Position numbers and translations under genes: made by a program. This document shows positions 27,282-35,324 of a stretch of DNA of 64,000 bases, in pieces. Position 1 is the first letter of the stretch. Every line of letters begins with the position of its first letter. Source of the DNA: Salinibacter sp. 10B (lineage in GTDB: Bacteria; Bacteroidota; Rhodothermia; Rhodothermales; Salinibacteraceae); NCBI RefSeq assembly GCF_002954405.1, contig NZ_MQWC01000004.1, positions 4,076,790 through 4,140,789 on the forward strand. The letters are read 5' to 3'. The notes under the pieces are model-generated. The model was not told where the DNA came from. It worked only from the letters and a program-made list of their open reading frames with translations, and made no database searches.

Positions 27282-28151
27282 CTATCCCATGACCTCCTTT
27301 ACAGTCTCACCGATAAGCGCCGGGTTCTTCACGACCGTTGCCCCTGCCGATTCGAGGGCTTCGAACTTGGCTTCGGCCGTTCCGGAGCCGCCGGACACGA
27401 TGGCACCGGCGTGGCCCATGCGTCGTCCCGGAGGAGCCGTGCGACCCGCGATGAATCCGAAGACGGGCGTATTCATGTGATCGCGGATGTATTTCGCGGC
27501 CTCCTGTTCGTCGGAGCCGCCAATTTCCCCAATGAGGACCACGCCTTCCGTCTCAGGGTCGTCTTCAAACATTTCTAGAGCGTCGATAAACCGCGTGCCG
27601 ATCACCGGATCGCCCCCAATGCCGACGGCGGTGCTCTGTCCGTATCCGGCTCGGGTAAGCTGATCGACCGCTTCGTAGGTGAGGGTCCCGGATCGGGAGA
27701 TGAGCCCAATCGGGCCGGGTTCAAAGATCATGGCCGGCATAATGCCCACTTTTGCCTCGCCGGGCGTAATGGCGCCCGGGCAGTTCGGACCGATGAGGTG
27801 GGCGCCCTGCTTCTTCACGTAATGATAGGTCGGCTTCATGTCCGCCTGTGGGATGCCCTCCGTGATGCACATGATGACCTCAATCCCCGCGTCGGCGGCT
27901 TCTTGAATTGCGTCCGCAGCAAATGGGGGCGGTACGAAAATGATCGAGGCATTGGCATTTTCGTACTCGACGGCCTCCGCCACGGTGTCGTACACCGGAC
28001 GGTCGAGGTGGGTCTGGCCGCCCTTGCCGGGCGTAACGCCGGCCACCACGTTGGTGCCGTATTCGATCATCTGCTCGGCGTGAAACGAGCCTTCCGATCC
28101 GGTTAGGCCCTGGACTACCAGGCGCGTGTCGTCGTCGACGAGGATGCTCAT
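27282..28151 (-). CDS. sucD: Succinyl-CoA ligase alpha subunit
   Basis: SucD forms the alpha subunit of succinyl-CoA synthetase in the TCA cycle. The 289-residue product has the CoA-binding domain [37 protein letters not shown] and the segment [19 protein letters not shown]. The phosphohistidine site is [18 protein letters not shown]. The beta subunit gene sucC is not next to it, which is common in this phylum. Confidence 0.96.
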   Translation of the reverse strand: MSILVDDDTRLVVQGLTGSEGSFHAEQMIEYGTNVVAGVTPGKGGQTHLDRPVYDTVAEAVEYENANASIIFVPPPFAADAIQEAADAGIEVIMCITEGIPQADMKPTYHYVKKQGAHLIGPNCPGAITPGEAKVGIMPAMIFEPGPIGLISRSGTLTYEAVDQLTRAGYGQSTAVGIGGDPVIGTRFIDALEMFEDDPETEGVVLIGEIGGSDEQEAAKYIRDHMNTPVFGFIAGRTAPPGRRMGHAGAIVSGGSGTAEAKFEALESAGATVVKNPALIGETVKEVMG

Positions 28152-28341
28152 GCGATTGAAGGGTTGTTGCGTGACACGTGAGGCGGGAGGCGAAGCCGGT
28201 CGTTCCGAAGAGGAGGAGACGACCTAGCCCATTGCACGGGTGATGGTAGGAGCCAGCGGGCGCAACCGCAAGATCTTTGCGCATTTCTATTCTGACGGGC
28301 GGTGTGGCCCAGGCGTGGCCCGATGGGAGGGGGCGTTGGGG

Positions 28342-28566
28342 TCAATTCAAGTGGTCGACGTGGCGGAGCGTAGTGGGCTCCAGCAGGCGGTTGATTTCAT
28401 ACTCCAGAAGATCACGGAGGCGCCAGCCGGTGGGTAACTCGCCTTGGGTGACCTCCGCGAATAGCGAGATGCGACCGCGCGTGGCGCGCATGGCCTGCTT
28501 CTCGGTTCCCTGCGGAGAGGGATGGAAGACTTCGAATGTAAAGCCGCGGTAGGAGTCGTCGTTCAT
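28342..28566 (-). CDS. Small hypothetical protein
   Basis: I do not recognise this 74-residue protein, which starts at ATG 28566 on the sucD strand, about 190 bases upstream of sucD. The sequence is folded-looking: mixed hydrophobic and charged, with GFTFEVFHPSPQG, then RGRISLFAEVTQGELPTGWRLRDLLEYEINRLL. It has no signal peptide or Cys. A coding origin is supported by its amino-acid composition and by the lack of a competing frame. Confidence 0.5.
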   Translation of the reverse strand: MNDDSYRGFTFEVFHPSPQGTEKQAMRATRGRISLFAEVTQGELPTGWRLRDLLEYEINRLLEPTTLRHVDHLN

Positions 28567-28746
28567 GAGAGATCAGACCCGAGGGTGCAGAACATGGCGA
28601 AAGGACACTCGACCCCCCGACGATCGGTCGGGGAAGTCACCTCCTCACAACGTCCACCTTCAAATCGAGTTCGCTGTTGTGACCGTGATCGCTGGCTCCT
28701 ACGTTACTAGCGGTTCCCATCAGAATGTTCAGAAACGCATGTCGCC

Positions 28747-29931
28747 ATGGCCTGGAGTTCCATTCTTGACCAGGATCGGGTCGTCGAAACTCTGCGTCGT
28801 GCCCTTTCGCAGGATCGAGTAGCGCATGCCTATCTGTTCCACGGGCCGGAGGGGGTGGGGAAGCGGGCCGTAGCGCTGGAGATGGCTCGTGCACTCCAGT
28901 GCACGGAGCAGACCGAAGAGGCGTGTGGGGACTGTCAGGCCTGTCGAAAGACGGGGCGTATGGTGCACCCCGACGTGCATGTGCACCTTCCCCATCCGTG
29001 GAGCGAGGAGGCCGATCGGGACGAGGAGGACATTGGCAAGCGAATCCAGCGTCTTGGCGACAATCCGTACGCTGCCGTCGATTTTGTGCGGCGTCCCTCG
29101 CTTTCCGATCCCACGGAGACCTCGAACAAGCAGGTGCTTTACCGTATTGAGCAGGTACGGCAGGACTTGATCAAGCCCATGAGTCTGGCGCGGGGAGAAG
29201 GGCAGTACAAGGTCAATATTCTCATGGACGTAGAAAAGATGCGGGAGGAGGCGGCCAATGCCTTTCTCAAACTGCTTGAGGAGCCCCCGCCGCAGACGAT
29301 TTTTCTGCTTACGACCAGCCGGCCCGAGCAGCTCCTGCCGACCATTCTCTCGCGCTGCCAGCGCCTACGATTCGATCCGCTGCTGCCGGAGTCGATCGAG
29401 TCCGCCCTCGTGGAACGGAATGAAATGGCCCCCGATGCGGCCGCCATGCTGTCTCGGATGGCCGACGGCTCGTACAGCCATGCCCTCGATCTTGCCCGAA
29501 ACGAGGCGCTGATGACCAGTCGCGAGCGTGTGCTCGACTATTTTCGGGCGGCCTATACCCAAAAGGTTGAGTCGCTCACCGGTTGCATTCAAACTCTCTC
29601 TAATCAGGGGCGTGAGCAGGTGAAAATCGTCCTTCAACTGATGCTACGGTGGGTACGAGACCTCCTGCTGTACCGCTCGATGGGGGAGGAGGCCCCCCTC
29701 GTGAATGTGGATCAGAAGGAAGCAGTGGCGCGCTTCTGCAAAAACCTACCGGACGCCGACCTAAAGGGAATGGTTGGGCTGGTAGAAGAGGCCATTTATC
29801 TCACCGAGCGGAACGTGCAGGTCTCACTCGTGCTCACTGCCCTTGCACAGTCGCTGGGCAAAGCCATGCGGGGAGGAACGGTCGATTCGTTGTATGTGCC
29901 CCTGCCGGAGGCCGAACTCCGGACGGCGTAA
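28747..29931 (+). CDS. holB: DNA polymerase III delta' subunit
   Basis: The delta' subunit is part of the clamp loader. The 394-residue AAA+ protein has LDQDRVVETLRRAL, Walker A GPEGVGKRA, and a zinc module (ALQC, EACGDCQAC). KVNILMDVEKMREEAANAFLKLLEEPPPQTIFLLTTS is the Walker B/sensor region, and ILSRCQRLRF carries the SRC motif. It starts at 28747; an overlapping ATG at 28739 is in another frame. A ~20-residue charged insert (SEEADRDEEDIGKR) after the zinc module looks like a halophile-type acidic insertion. Confidence 0.92.
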   Translation: MAWSSILDQDRVVETLRRALSQDRVAHAYLFHGPEGVGKRAVALEMARALQCTEQTEEACGDCQACRKTGRMVHPDVHVHLPHPWSEEADRDEEDIGKRIQRLGDNPYAAVDFVRRPSLSDPTETSNKQVLYRIEQVRQDLIKPMSLARGEGQYKVNILMDVEKMREEAANAFLKLLEEPPPQTIFLLTTSRPEQLLPTILSRCQRLRFDPLLPESIESALVERNEMAPDAAAMLSRMADGSYSHALDLARNEALMTSRERVLDYFRAAYTQKVESLTGCIQTLSNQGREQVKIVLQLMLRWVRDLLLYRSMGEEAPLVNVDQKEAVARFCKNLPDADLKGMVGLVEEAIYLTERNVQVSLVLTALAQSLGKAMRGGTVDSLYVPLPEAELRTA

Positions 29932-29977
29932 TCTGCTGTCACACGTCGGTTTTCCCTGCCAAAACGAGAAGCGAGCT

Positions 29978-30337
29978 GTGTTTACCCCATCTACCGAGTC
30001 GCCACTGCTCACTAACCGTTGTCGTCTCCCCCAACGGTCGCTCTGGTTTGGGCGCGCACTTCTGTACGAGGATCGAGTGCGGATTCAGGGATGGACGTGG
30101 CGTGGCCGATACGAACGCGTGATTCCGACGGATCGGATCGATCGGGTGCAGTGGTGGGCTGTGATTGACGATGTGAACTTTATGCTGCACCTGAAAGACG
30201 GCGGCGCCGTGCCTCTGCAGCTTTTGAAGGGGGCCGGGACCTGGAACGTAAAGCTTCACGATCTGCTCGGGCAGAGTCTGATGGCACATCATTCCCCCCC
30301 GTCCGTTCAACGAAAAGACGAGAAAGTGTCGTCTTGA
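29978..30337 (+). CDS. Small PH-like hypothetical protein
   Basis: The 119-residue frame most plausibly starts at GTG 29978, preceded by GAGAAG, 46 bases after holB. The core reads RSLWFGRALLYEDRVRIQGWTWRGRYERVIPTDRIDRVQWWAVIDDVNFMLHLKDGGAVPLQLL. This looks like a short bacterial PH-like beta sandwich: Trp-rich strands ending in a helix (GTWNVKLHDLLGQSL). I know no specific function. No signal peptide is present. It ends just before the TPR gene. Confidence 0.6.
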   Translation: MFTPSTESPLLTNRCRLPQRSLWFGRALLYEDRVRIQGWTWRGRYERVIPTDRIDRVQWWAVIDDVNFMLHLKDGGAVPLQLLKGAGTWNVKLHDLLGQSLMAHHSPPSVQRKDEKVSS

Positions 30338-30393
30338 GTGTCGGTGATTTTGAGCACCCCGCGTTTCTTTCTACACTTCTCGGTAAGGTGGTT

Positions 30394-31203
30394 ATGGATC
30401 GGTCTGCGCCTACATGGCACCGTACGTTCTTGTTGAGGCGTTTTCTCCCGCTGCTCGCAGTGGGGCTTTTGGCTTCTGGGCCGGCACAGGCGCAGACGAG
30501 CCCGTCGCCGGAAACACCGGATAGTGTCCTCGTGCAGGTGGACGAGCTGCGGGGGGACGGGCGTTTCCAGAAGGCCATTTCCCGGCTCAAGACCCTTCGC
30601 CGTGAATACGGAGACGACGTCGAGATCCTCTGGCGGTTGTCGCTCACGGAGGTTGATCTTGCGAAAACACTGGAGGAGAAGGACGAACGGAAGCCCCACT
30701 ATCGGACGGCACTGGCGTTTGCGGACACGGCCCTCACAGTGGACTCCACGAGTGCGCATGCTCATCTTGCGAAGGCCGTGGCGGAGGGGCGCATCGCGCT
30801 GGACGCGGGGACCCGCGAGCGCGTACAGCGGTCTCGGGCCGTGAAGACGCATGCCGATCGGGCAATCGAACTGGATGACACGTTGCCCGGCGCGTATCAC
30901 ACGCGCGCACGATGGAACCGAGAGGCGTCCGATCTCAATTTTTTCGAGCGTGCGATCGTGAAAACGGTCTATGGCGGTCTGCCTGAGTCTTCGTTTGAGC
31001 AGGCGGTTCGGGACTTCAAGCGAGCCATCGAGTTGGAGAATGTGCGCTTTCATCACCTGGAGTTGGCCAAAACGTATCTCAAGATGGACCGGACGGCCGA
31101 GGCACGAAGCGAGTTGCAGACCGTGCTCGAACTTCCGGCCCGGGAGCCGTTCGACCAGCAGTACAAAACGGAAGCGCAAACCCTTCTGGAGGAGTTGGAA
31201 TAA
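30394..31203 (+). CDS. Secreted TPR protein
   Basis: From ATG 30394 the product is 269 residues, with a signal peptide (RFLPLLAVGLLASGPAQAQ). Helical repeats follow: VDELRGDGRFQKAISRLKTLRREYGDDVEILWRLSLTEVDLAK, then RTALAFADTALTVDSTSAHAHLAKAVAEGRIAL, then QAVRDFKRAIELENVRFHHLELAKTYLKMDRTAEARSELQTVL. These are TPR units, resembling regulator-of-microtubule-dynamics-type TPR proteins in order. A TTG at 30334 opens the same frame further upstream and overlaps the previous stop codon, but it would bury the signal peptide. It probably scaffolds a periplasmic complex. Confidence 0.75.
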   Translation: MDRSAPTWHRTFLLRRFLPLLAVGLLASGPAQAQTSPSPETPDSVLVQVDELRGDGRFQKAISRLKTLRREYGDDVEILWRLSLTEVDLAKTLEEKDERKPHYRTALAFADTALTVDSTSAHAHLAKAVAEGRIALDAGTRERVQRSRAVKTHADRAIELDDTLPGAYHTRARWNREASDLNFFERAIVKTVYGGLPESSFEQAVRDFKRAIELENVRFHHLELAKTYLKMDRTAEARSELQTVLELPAREPFDQQYKTEAQTLLEELE

Positions 31204-31300
31204 AAAACGGAGACTCTGCATCTTCCGATTCCGTCCTCTCGTTCTCCGTGTGGGAGGGGGCAAAAGCTCTCTGTTCTTCTGTGGGGAGGATGAGGGATTG

Positions 31301-31311
31301 GGGAGACGAGT
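31301..31311 (+). repeat. 11-bp target-site duplication, left copy
   Basis: GGGAGACGAGT is identical to 31603-31613 and abuts the terminal inverted repeats of the element on both sides. Confidence 0.7.
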
Positions 31312-31602
31312 TAGCTACCGGACACTTTTCAATTTCGCGGTTGTGGGCACCGAAAAATCTCTGGCGATTCCGCTGATCTTTCTTTCGAGATCGCTACCTA
31401 TGAGCGAAACTGCTCAAAAGTGCACCAACGATTTCCCGGTTCCCTAACGTCACTCCTGGACATCCGAGATGTCCAAACTTGATTTGGAGCCTATAAATTC
31501 GTAGGTCAGATAGGCTCTGGCCATCTAGATGGCCTAGATCGGGGTCTGGAGCGACGGCTGGAGAAGATTTTTCGGTGCTCTGAGCAAACTGTCCGGTAGG
31601 TA
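31312..31602. mobile_element. Non-autonomous transposon-like element (291 bp)
   Basis: Terminal inverted repeats TAGCTACCGGACA (31312-31324) and TGTCCGGTAGGTA (31590-31602) match at 12 of 13 positions. A second, perfect 14-bp inverted pair lies inside (GCACCGAAAAATCT at 31347-31360; complement at 31565-31578). An 11-bp direct repeat flanks both ends exactly. No transposase is encoded. The 11-bp duplication is in the range known for IS4-family elements, so a miniature derivative is plausible. The interior holds three further palindromes. Confidence 0.75.
31457..31534. repeat. Cluster of three palindromes inside the element
   Basis: TGGACATC-CGA-GATGTCCA spans 31457-31475. GAGCCTAT (31487-31494) pairs with ATAGGCTC (31510-31517). 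GGCCATCTAGATGGCC is a perfect palindrome at 31519-31534. The first shares the form xCATC-3nt-GATGx with the palindrome at 4748-4764. Confidence 0.65.
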
Positions 31603-31613
31603 GGGAGACGAGT
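31603..31613 (+). repeat. 11-bp target-site duplication, right copy
   Basis: GGGAGACGAGT is identical to 31301-31311. Confidence 0.7.
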
Positions 31614-31707
31614 AAGTTTCCGGCTCATTTACATGCACGCCGGAACGACGGCGGGGGAGGGCAATGCGACTTTTGTTCGTTTTCGTTTGTGAACCCCGTT
31701 AGAGCGC

Positions 31708-32574
31708 ATGCCGTATTCCGCCGAGATTAGCCGCCAGCAGCCCACCGCGTTTCTCTTTCTTCTCGATCAGTCGGCGTCCATGCAGGATCCGTTTGGGGGC
31801 GCCGAGCAAACGGGAGATGCGGCTCCGAGCAAGGCGCGCGTGCTCGCCGACACGGTGAACCAACTTCTGCAAAACCTGGTCTTGCGGTGTGCGAAAGAGG
31901 AGGGGGTGCGCGATTACTTCCACGTCGGCGTCGTTGGGTACGGCGAGCGGGTGCAGCCGCTCATCCAGCCAACCGGGGAGTATGAGACCGGCACCGGGCT
32001 GGTGCCCATTAGTCACCTCGCCGACCGTCCTCGTCGCATGGAACAGCGGGTAAAGGAGGTGGCGGATGGGGACGGAGGGATCACCGAGCAGCGCGTGAAA
32101 ACGCCGATCTGGTTTGATCCACAGGCGAAAAATGGCACGCCGATGTGCCAGGCGCTCGATCTGGCCGCACAGACGGTGCGCGGCTGGATCGACGATCATC
32201 CTTCCAGTTTCCCCCCTGTGGTGCTCAATGTGACCGATGGGGAGGCGACCGATGGGGAGCCCCTTCGCTACGCGCAGCAGCTTCGCGAATTCGCGACGGA
32301 TGACGGCGAGGTGCTTCTTTTCAATGTGCACCTCTCTGAGTCGGAAGCTCCTCCCGTTGAGTTGCCGTCGAGCCGGGCCGAGTTGCCGCCCGATGACGAG
32401 TACGCCGAGACGCTCTTCCAGATGTCGAGTCGGTTGCCGTTTTCAATGCGATCGGCGGCCGAGCAGGAGGGGTATACCGTTGATCTCGACACGCGGGGGT
32501 TCGTCTTCAACGCCGACCCGACGGCCCTGGTAGCCTTGCTGGAGATTGGAACGCGGCCCAGTAACCTACGGTGA
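31708..32574 (+). CDS. von Willebrand factor A domain protein
   Basis: The 288-residue cytoplasmic protein is almost entirely a vWA domain. The MIDAS motif is complete: FLLDQSASM (DxSxS) near residue 20, the Thr in NGTPMCQALDLAAQTV, and the Asp in VLNVTDGEATDG. The C-terminal part (SSRLPFSMRSAAEQEGYTVDLDTRGFVFNADPTALVALLEIGT) resembles bacterial vWA proteins found near kinases or protein phosphatases, where they bind metal-dependent partners. No partner gene is adjacent here. It lies just right of the transposon-like element. Confidence 0.85.
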   Translation: MPYSAEISRQQPTAFLFLLDQSASMQDPFGGAEQTGDAAPSKARVLADTVNQLLQNLVLRCAKEEGVRDYFHVGVVGYGERVQPLIQPTGEYETGTGLVPISHLADRPRRMEQRVKEVADGDGGITEQRVKTPIWFDPQAKNGTPMCQALDLAAQTVRGWIDDHPSSFPPVVLNVTDGEATDGEPLRYAQQLREFATDDGEVLLFNVHLSESEAPPVELPSSRAELPPDDEYAETLFQMSSRLPFSMRSAAEQEGYTVDLDTRGFVFNADPTALVALLEIGTRPSNLR

Positions 32575-32638
32575 GAAGAACCGTTGATAACCTGCTTCGT
32601 GGATCGATACGATGCCTGAGGCACCGTGGGCGACGTCA

Positions 32639-32669
32639 CAGGCCGTAGACAATCCGCCAGACAGGTTCT
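32639..32669. repeat. 31-nt dispersed repeat, copy 2
   Basis: It matches 954-984 at 29 of 31 positions. It lies in the 136-base gap between the vWA and glycosyltransferase genes. Confidence 0.6.
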
Positions 32670-32710
32670 GAGGCTCGTAATCTTCCTGCTAAGCGTTGCT
32701 CCCCCTTGTA

Positions 32711-33892
32711 ATGACTGACGGAGTGTCCTCCTCGTCCCGTTCTCACAAGCGCATCGCGGTTGTGGGGCCGGTGCATCCGTACCGGGGGGGCATTGCCCAC
32801 TTTACCGAGAAAACGGTCGAAGGGCTGGCCGGGCGCGGGCACGACGTTCTTCCCGTGAGCTTTTCGCGACAGTATCCGGAGCTGTTGTTTCCGGGAAAAA
32901 CACAGTACGAACCGGATGAACAGGCCCCGCCGGCGGTACGGGGGGCCCCGCGCCTCCTCGACACGCTCAATCCGCTCTCCTGGCTTCGCACGGCCCAGTG
33001 GCTGCGCGAGCAGGCCCCTGACGCTGTGGTCTTCCAGTACTGGATGCCGTTCTTTGCCCCAGCCTACGGCATTGTCGCGTGGCTCCTTCGATGGGCGGGC
33101 ATCCCGTCCTTCGCCGTGGTGCACAACGCGCTGCCCCACGAGCGGCACGTCGGCGACGCGTGGCTGAGCCGCGTCTTCCTGAAAGCGTGTGAGGGACACA
33201 TCGTGATGTCCGACGCGGTGGCCGACAATCTTCGTCCCCTCCGTCGTCCGGAGGCGCCAGTGCGTCGGATCGAGCATCCGGTCTATGATCGATTCGGGGA
33301 GCCCATTCTTAAAGGAAAGGCCCGAGCGGCACTCGGGCTTCCCCTGGAGGCGCCGGTGCTTCTGTTTTTCGGCTTTGTGCGGGAGTACAAGGGGCTGCAC
33401 GTGCTGCTGGAGGCACTGCCTGCGGTACTGGATGCGTTGCCGGATGCTACTCTCGTGGTGGCGGGGGAGCCCTACGGCGATCCGGAGCGCTACCGTCGTC
33501 TCATTCGGGCCCACGGCCTGGACGACCGGGTGCACTGGTACGACGAATACATTCCGTCCGGGGACGTCCCGACGTTCTTCTCAGCCGCCGACCTGGTGGT
33601 CCAGCCCTACGTGTCGGCCACCCAGAGCGGGGTGGCGCAGATTGCAACGCACTTCGAGGTGCCCATGATTGTGACGGATGTTGGGGGCCTTGCGGAGACC
33701 ATCCCGCACGAGGAGGTGGGGTTCGTGGTCCCGCCGGAGGACCCGTCGGCACTCGCGGAGTCGGTGGTGCGGTTCTTCGACGACAACTGGCAGGAACGGC
33801 TCACCGACGGCGTTCGCGACCTCAAACAGCGCCAACACCCCGACCGCTTGTTCGAGGCCATCGAAGCGCTGATCACAGTCGCAGAGGACTGA
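32711..33892 (+). CDS. GT4 family glycosyltransferase
   Basis: The 393-residue GT-B enzyme starts MTDGVSSSS at 32711. The N-terminal domain has RIAVVGPVHPYRGGIAHFTEKTVEGLAGRGHDV, with the Gly-rich acceptor loop. The C-terminal domain has PVLLFFGFVREYKGLHVLLEALPAV, DEYIPSGDVPTFFSAADLVVQPYVSATQSGVAQIAT, and VPMIVTDVGGLAETI, the nucleotide-sugar site with its E-x7-E-like pattern altered to QSGVAQ/GGLAE. It probably builds a surface glycan or glycolipid. Donor and acceptor are not predictable. No glycan cluster surrounds it. Confidence 0.88.
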   Translation: MTDGVSSSSRSHKRIAVVGPVHPYRGGIAHFTEKTVEGLAGRGHDVLPVSFSRQYPELLFPGKTQYEPDEQAPPAVRGAPRLLDTLNPLSWLRTAQWLREQAPDAVVFQYWMPFFAPAYGIVAWLLRWAGIPSFAVVHNALPHERHVGDAWLSRVFLKACEGHIVMSDAVADNLRPLRRPEAPVRRIEHPVYDRFGEPILKGKARAALGLPLEAPVLLFFGFVREYKGLHVLLEALPAVLDALPDATLVVAGEPYGDPERYRRLIRAHGLDDRVHWYDEYIPSGDVPTFFSAADLVVQPYVSATQSGVAQIATHFEVPMIVTDVGGLAETIPHEEVGFVVPPEDPSALAESVVRFFDDNWQERLTDGVRDLKQRQHPDRLFEAIEALITVAED

Positions 33893-34091
33893 GTTTGTCC
33901 CGTCCCGACCAATAGGAGGGAGAAGGACGGCCCCATGAGAATGGCGGTGCCCTGCGAAGTGTATTGCATGCCAATTCAATGGCACCAGCCGTATTAAAGG
34001 AAAATGGACGCCCCTGGGGGGAGGACTCTGTGGATTCGTTACAATTTGAAAGAGGCTCATTGCTGAGGGCTGTTATCTCTCGGGGCGCTTC

Positions 34092-34108
34092 TTTAGAATA
34101 GATCCAAA
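34092..34108. promoter_or_regulatory. Candidate iron-responsive operator of the Fe(III) importer
   Basis: TTTAGAA-TAG-ATCCAAA is an imperfect 7-3-7 inverted repeat of the form TTTAGAT-N3-ATCTAAA, 29 bases upstream of the binding-protein ATG. A closer match to the same form lies at 60408-60424. A metal-dependent DtxR- or Fur-type regulator is the natural guess given the downstream genes; no regulator gene is in the window. Confidence 0.45.
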
Positions 34109-34137
34109 TAAAATCCAGGATTAAGCGGAATGCCATT

Positions 34138-35214
34138 ATGAAACGATTTCTCGGAAGCGGTCTCGTTTTTCTACTGTTGCTGACGAGCATTGGATGTCAG
34201 CAAAGTGAACAGGACGAGCTCGTTGTGTACAATGGGCGAAATGAAGCCCTCGTCGACACGCTGGTGAAGGAGTTCGAAAAGAAGACGGACATCCCGGTGA
34301 GCGTGCGGTATGGAACCGATCCACAGCTCTTGTCGGCCTTGAAGGAGGAGGGCGACCAGAGTCCGGCGGACGTGTTCTGGGCCAACACCACAGGAGCGCT
34401 CACGCAGGCACGGTCGGCGGGTATGCTGACGAAGCTGCCCGATTCGTTGCTGTCCATGCCGGGGTCGTTTGTGCCCGAGAGTGGCATGTGGGCACCGGTG
34501 ACGGCGCGGTTTCGCGTTTTGGCCTACAACTCCGACGAGATCAATCCGGACGATCTTCCGTCGTCGGTTCTCGACTTGCCCGACCTCGATCAATATGAGG
34601 GACGTGTGGGGTGGACGCCGCCGTACTCCAGCTTCCAGGACTTCGTGACGGCGCTGCGAGTGCTCCACGGGCCGGACACGACGCGCACGTGGCTCAACGG
34701 GATGCAGGATCTGAATCCGAAGGGCTATTCGTCCAATACGCCCATGATTCGGGCACTTGCGGCCGGAGAGATCGACATTGCTCTTACGAATCACTACTAC
34801 GTGCTCCGCCTCAAATACGGGGGGGCTGAGGGGTATTACGAGGAGGAAGAAGAGGGGGAAGAGGAAGAGCATGAGGAAGAAGAGGGCACTCCGTCTCCGA
34901 ATGCGCCAGTCGAAACGTACCACTTCCAGGACGGAGACGTCGGGAATCTCGCGCTCGTGACCGGCGTGGGACAGTTGGCGACGAGCGACCAGCCGGAGGA
35001 CGCACGACGGTTCATTCGCTTCCTGTGGTCGGACACCGCCCAGCAACTGGCCGCGACGCAGGTAAACGAGTATCCGGTCGTGGAGAACGTGCAGGTGCCG
35101 GAGTACATGACGCCCGTGAAGGAGGTTCTGCCGAAGAGTCCGACCTTTGATTTCGAGCGCCTGTCGGACCTCGACGCTACCCTCAAGCTGCTACGGGAAG
35201 AGGGGATCCTTTAA
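34138..35214 (+). CDS. Fe(III) ABC transporter substrate-binding lipoprotein
   Basis: The 358-residue product has a lipobox (SIGC, about residue 20) and the FbpA/ferric-binding fold. Features are ELVVYNGRNEALVDTLVKEFEKKTDIPVSVRYG, then PADVFWANTTGALTQARSAGML, WAPVTARFRVLAYN, PKGYSSNTPMIRALAAGEIDIALTNHYYVLRLK (with the Tyr pair that binds iron in the family), and SDQPEDARRFIRFLWSD. After the Tyr pair there is a Glu-rich stretch of about 17 residues (YYEEEEEGEEEEHEEEEG) that I do not expect in FbpA. It is first in an importer operon with the permease and ATPase downstream. Confidence 0.9.
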   Translation: MKRFLGSGLVFLLLLTSIGCQQSEQDELVVYNGRNEALVDTLVKEFEKKTDIPVSVRYGTDPQLLSALKEEGDQSPADVFWANTTGALTQARSAGMLTKLPDSLLSMPGSFVPESGMWAPVTARFRVLAYNSDEINPDDLPSSVLDLPDLDQYEGRVGWTPPYSSFQDFVTALRVLHGPDTTRTWLNGMQDLNPKGYSSNTPMIRALAAGEIDIALTNHYYVLRLKYGGAEGYYEEEEEGEEEEHEEEEGTPSPNAPVETYHFQDGDVGNLALVTGVGQLATSDQPEDARRFIRFLWSDTAQQLAATQVNEYPVVENVQVPEYMTPVKEVLPKSPTFDFERLSDLDATLKLLREEGIL

Positions 35215-35324
35215 CTTCCGACATCTCGCGCTCCACTTCCCGGTTTGCCTCTCGTTTCACCGTCAGGTGAGGCCAGGGCGCACCGGAGTGGAGCCCCCAC
35301 CACGAGATTGGCTGTACGGTATCT

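Larger units (their letters stand above)
31204..31707. other. Intergenic region carrying a transposon-like element
   Basis: These 504 bases are non-coding. Most is taken up by the 291-bp element at 31312-31602 and its internal palindromes. The remaining right part (31614-31707) should hold the promoter of the vWA gene. Confidence 0.6.
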
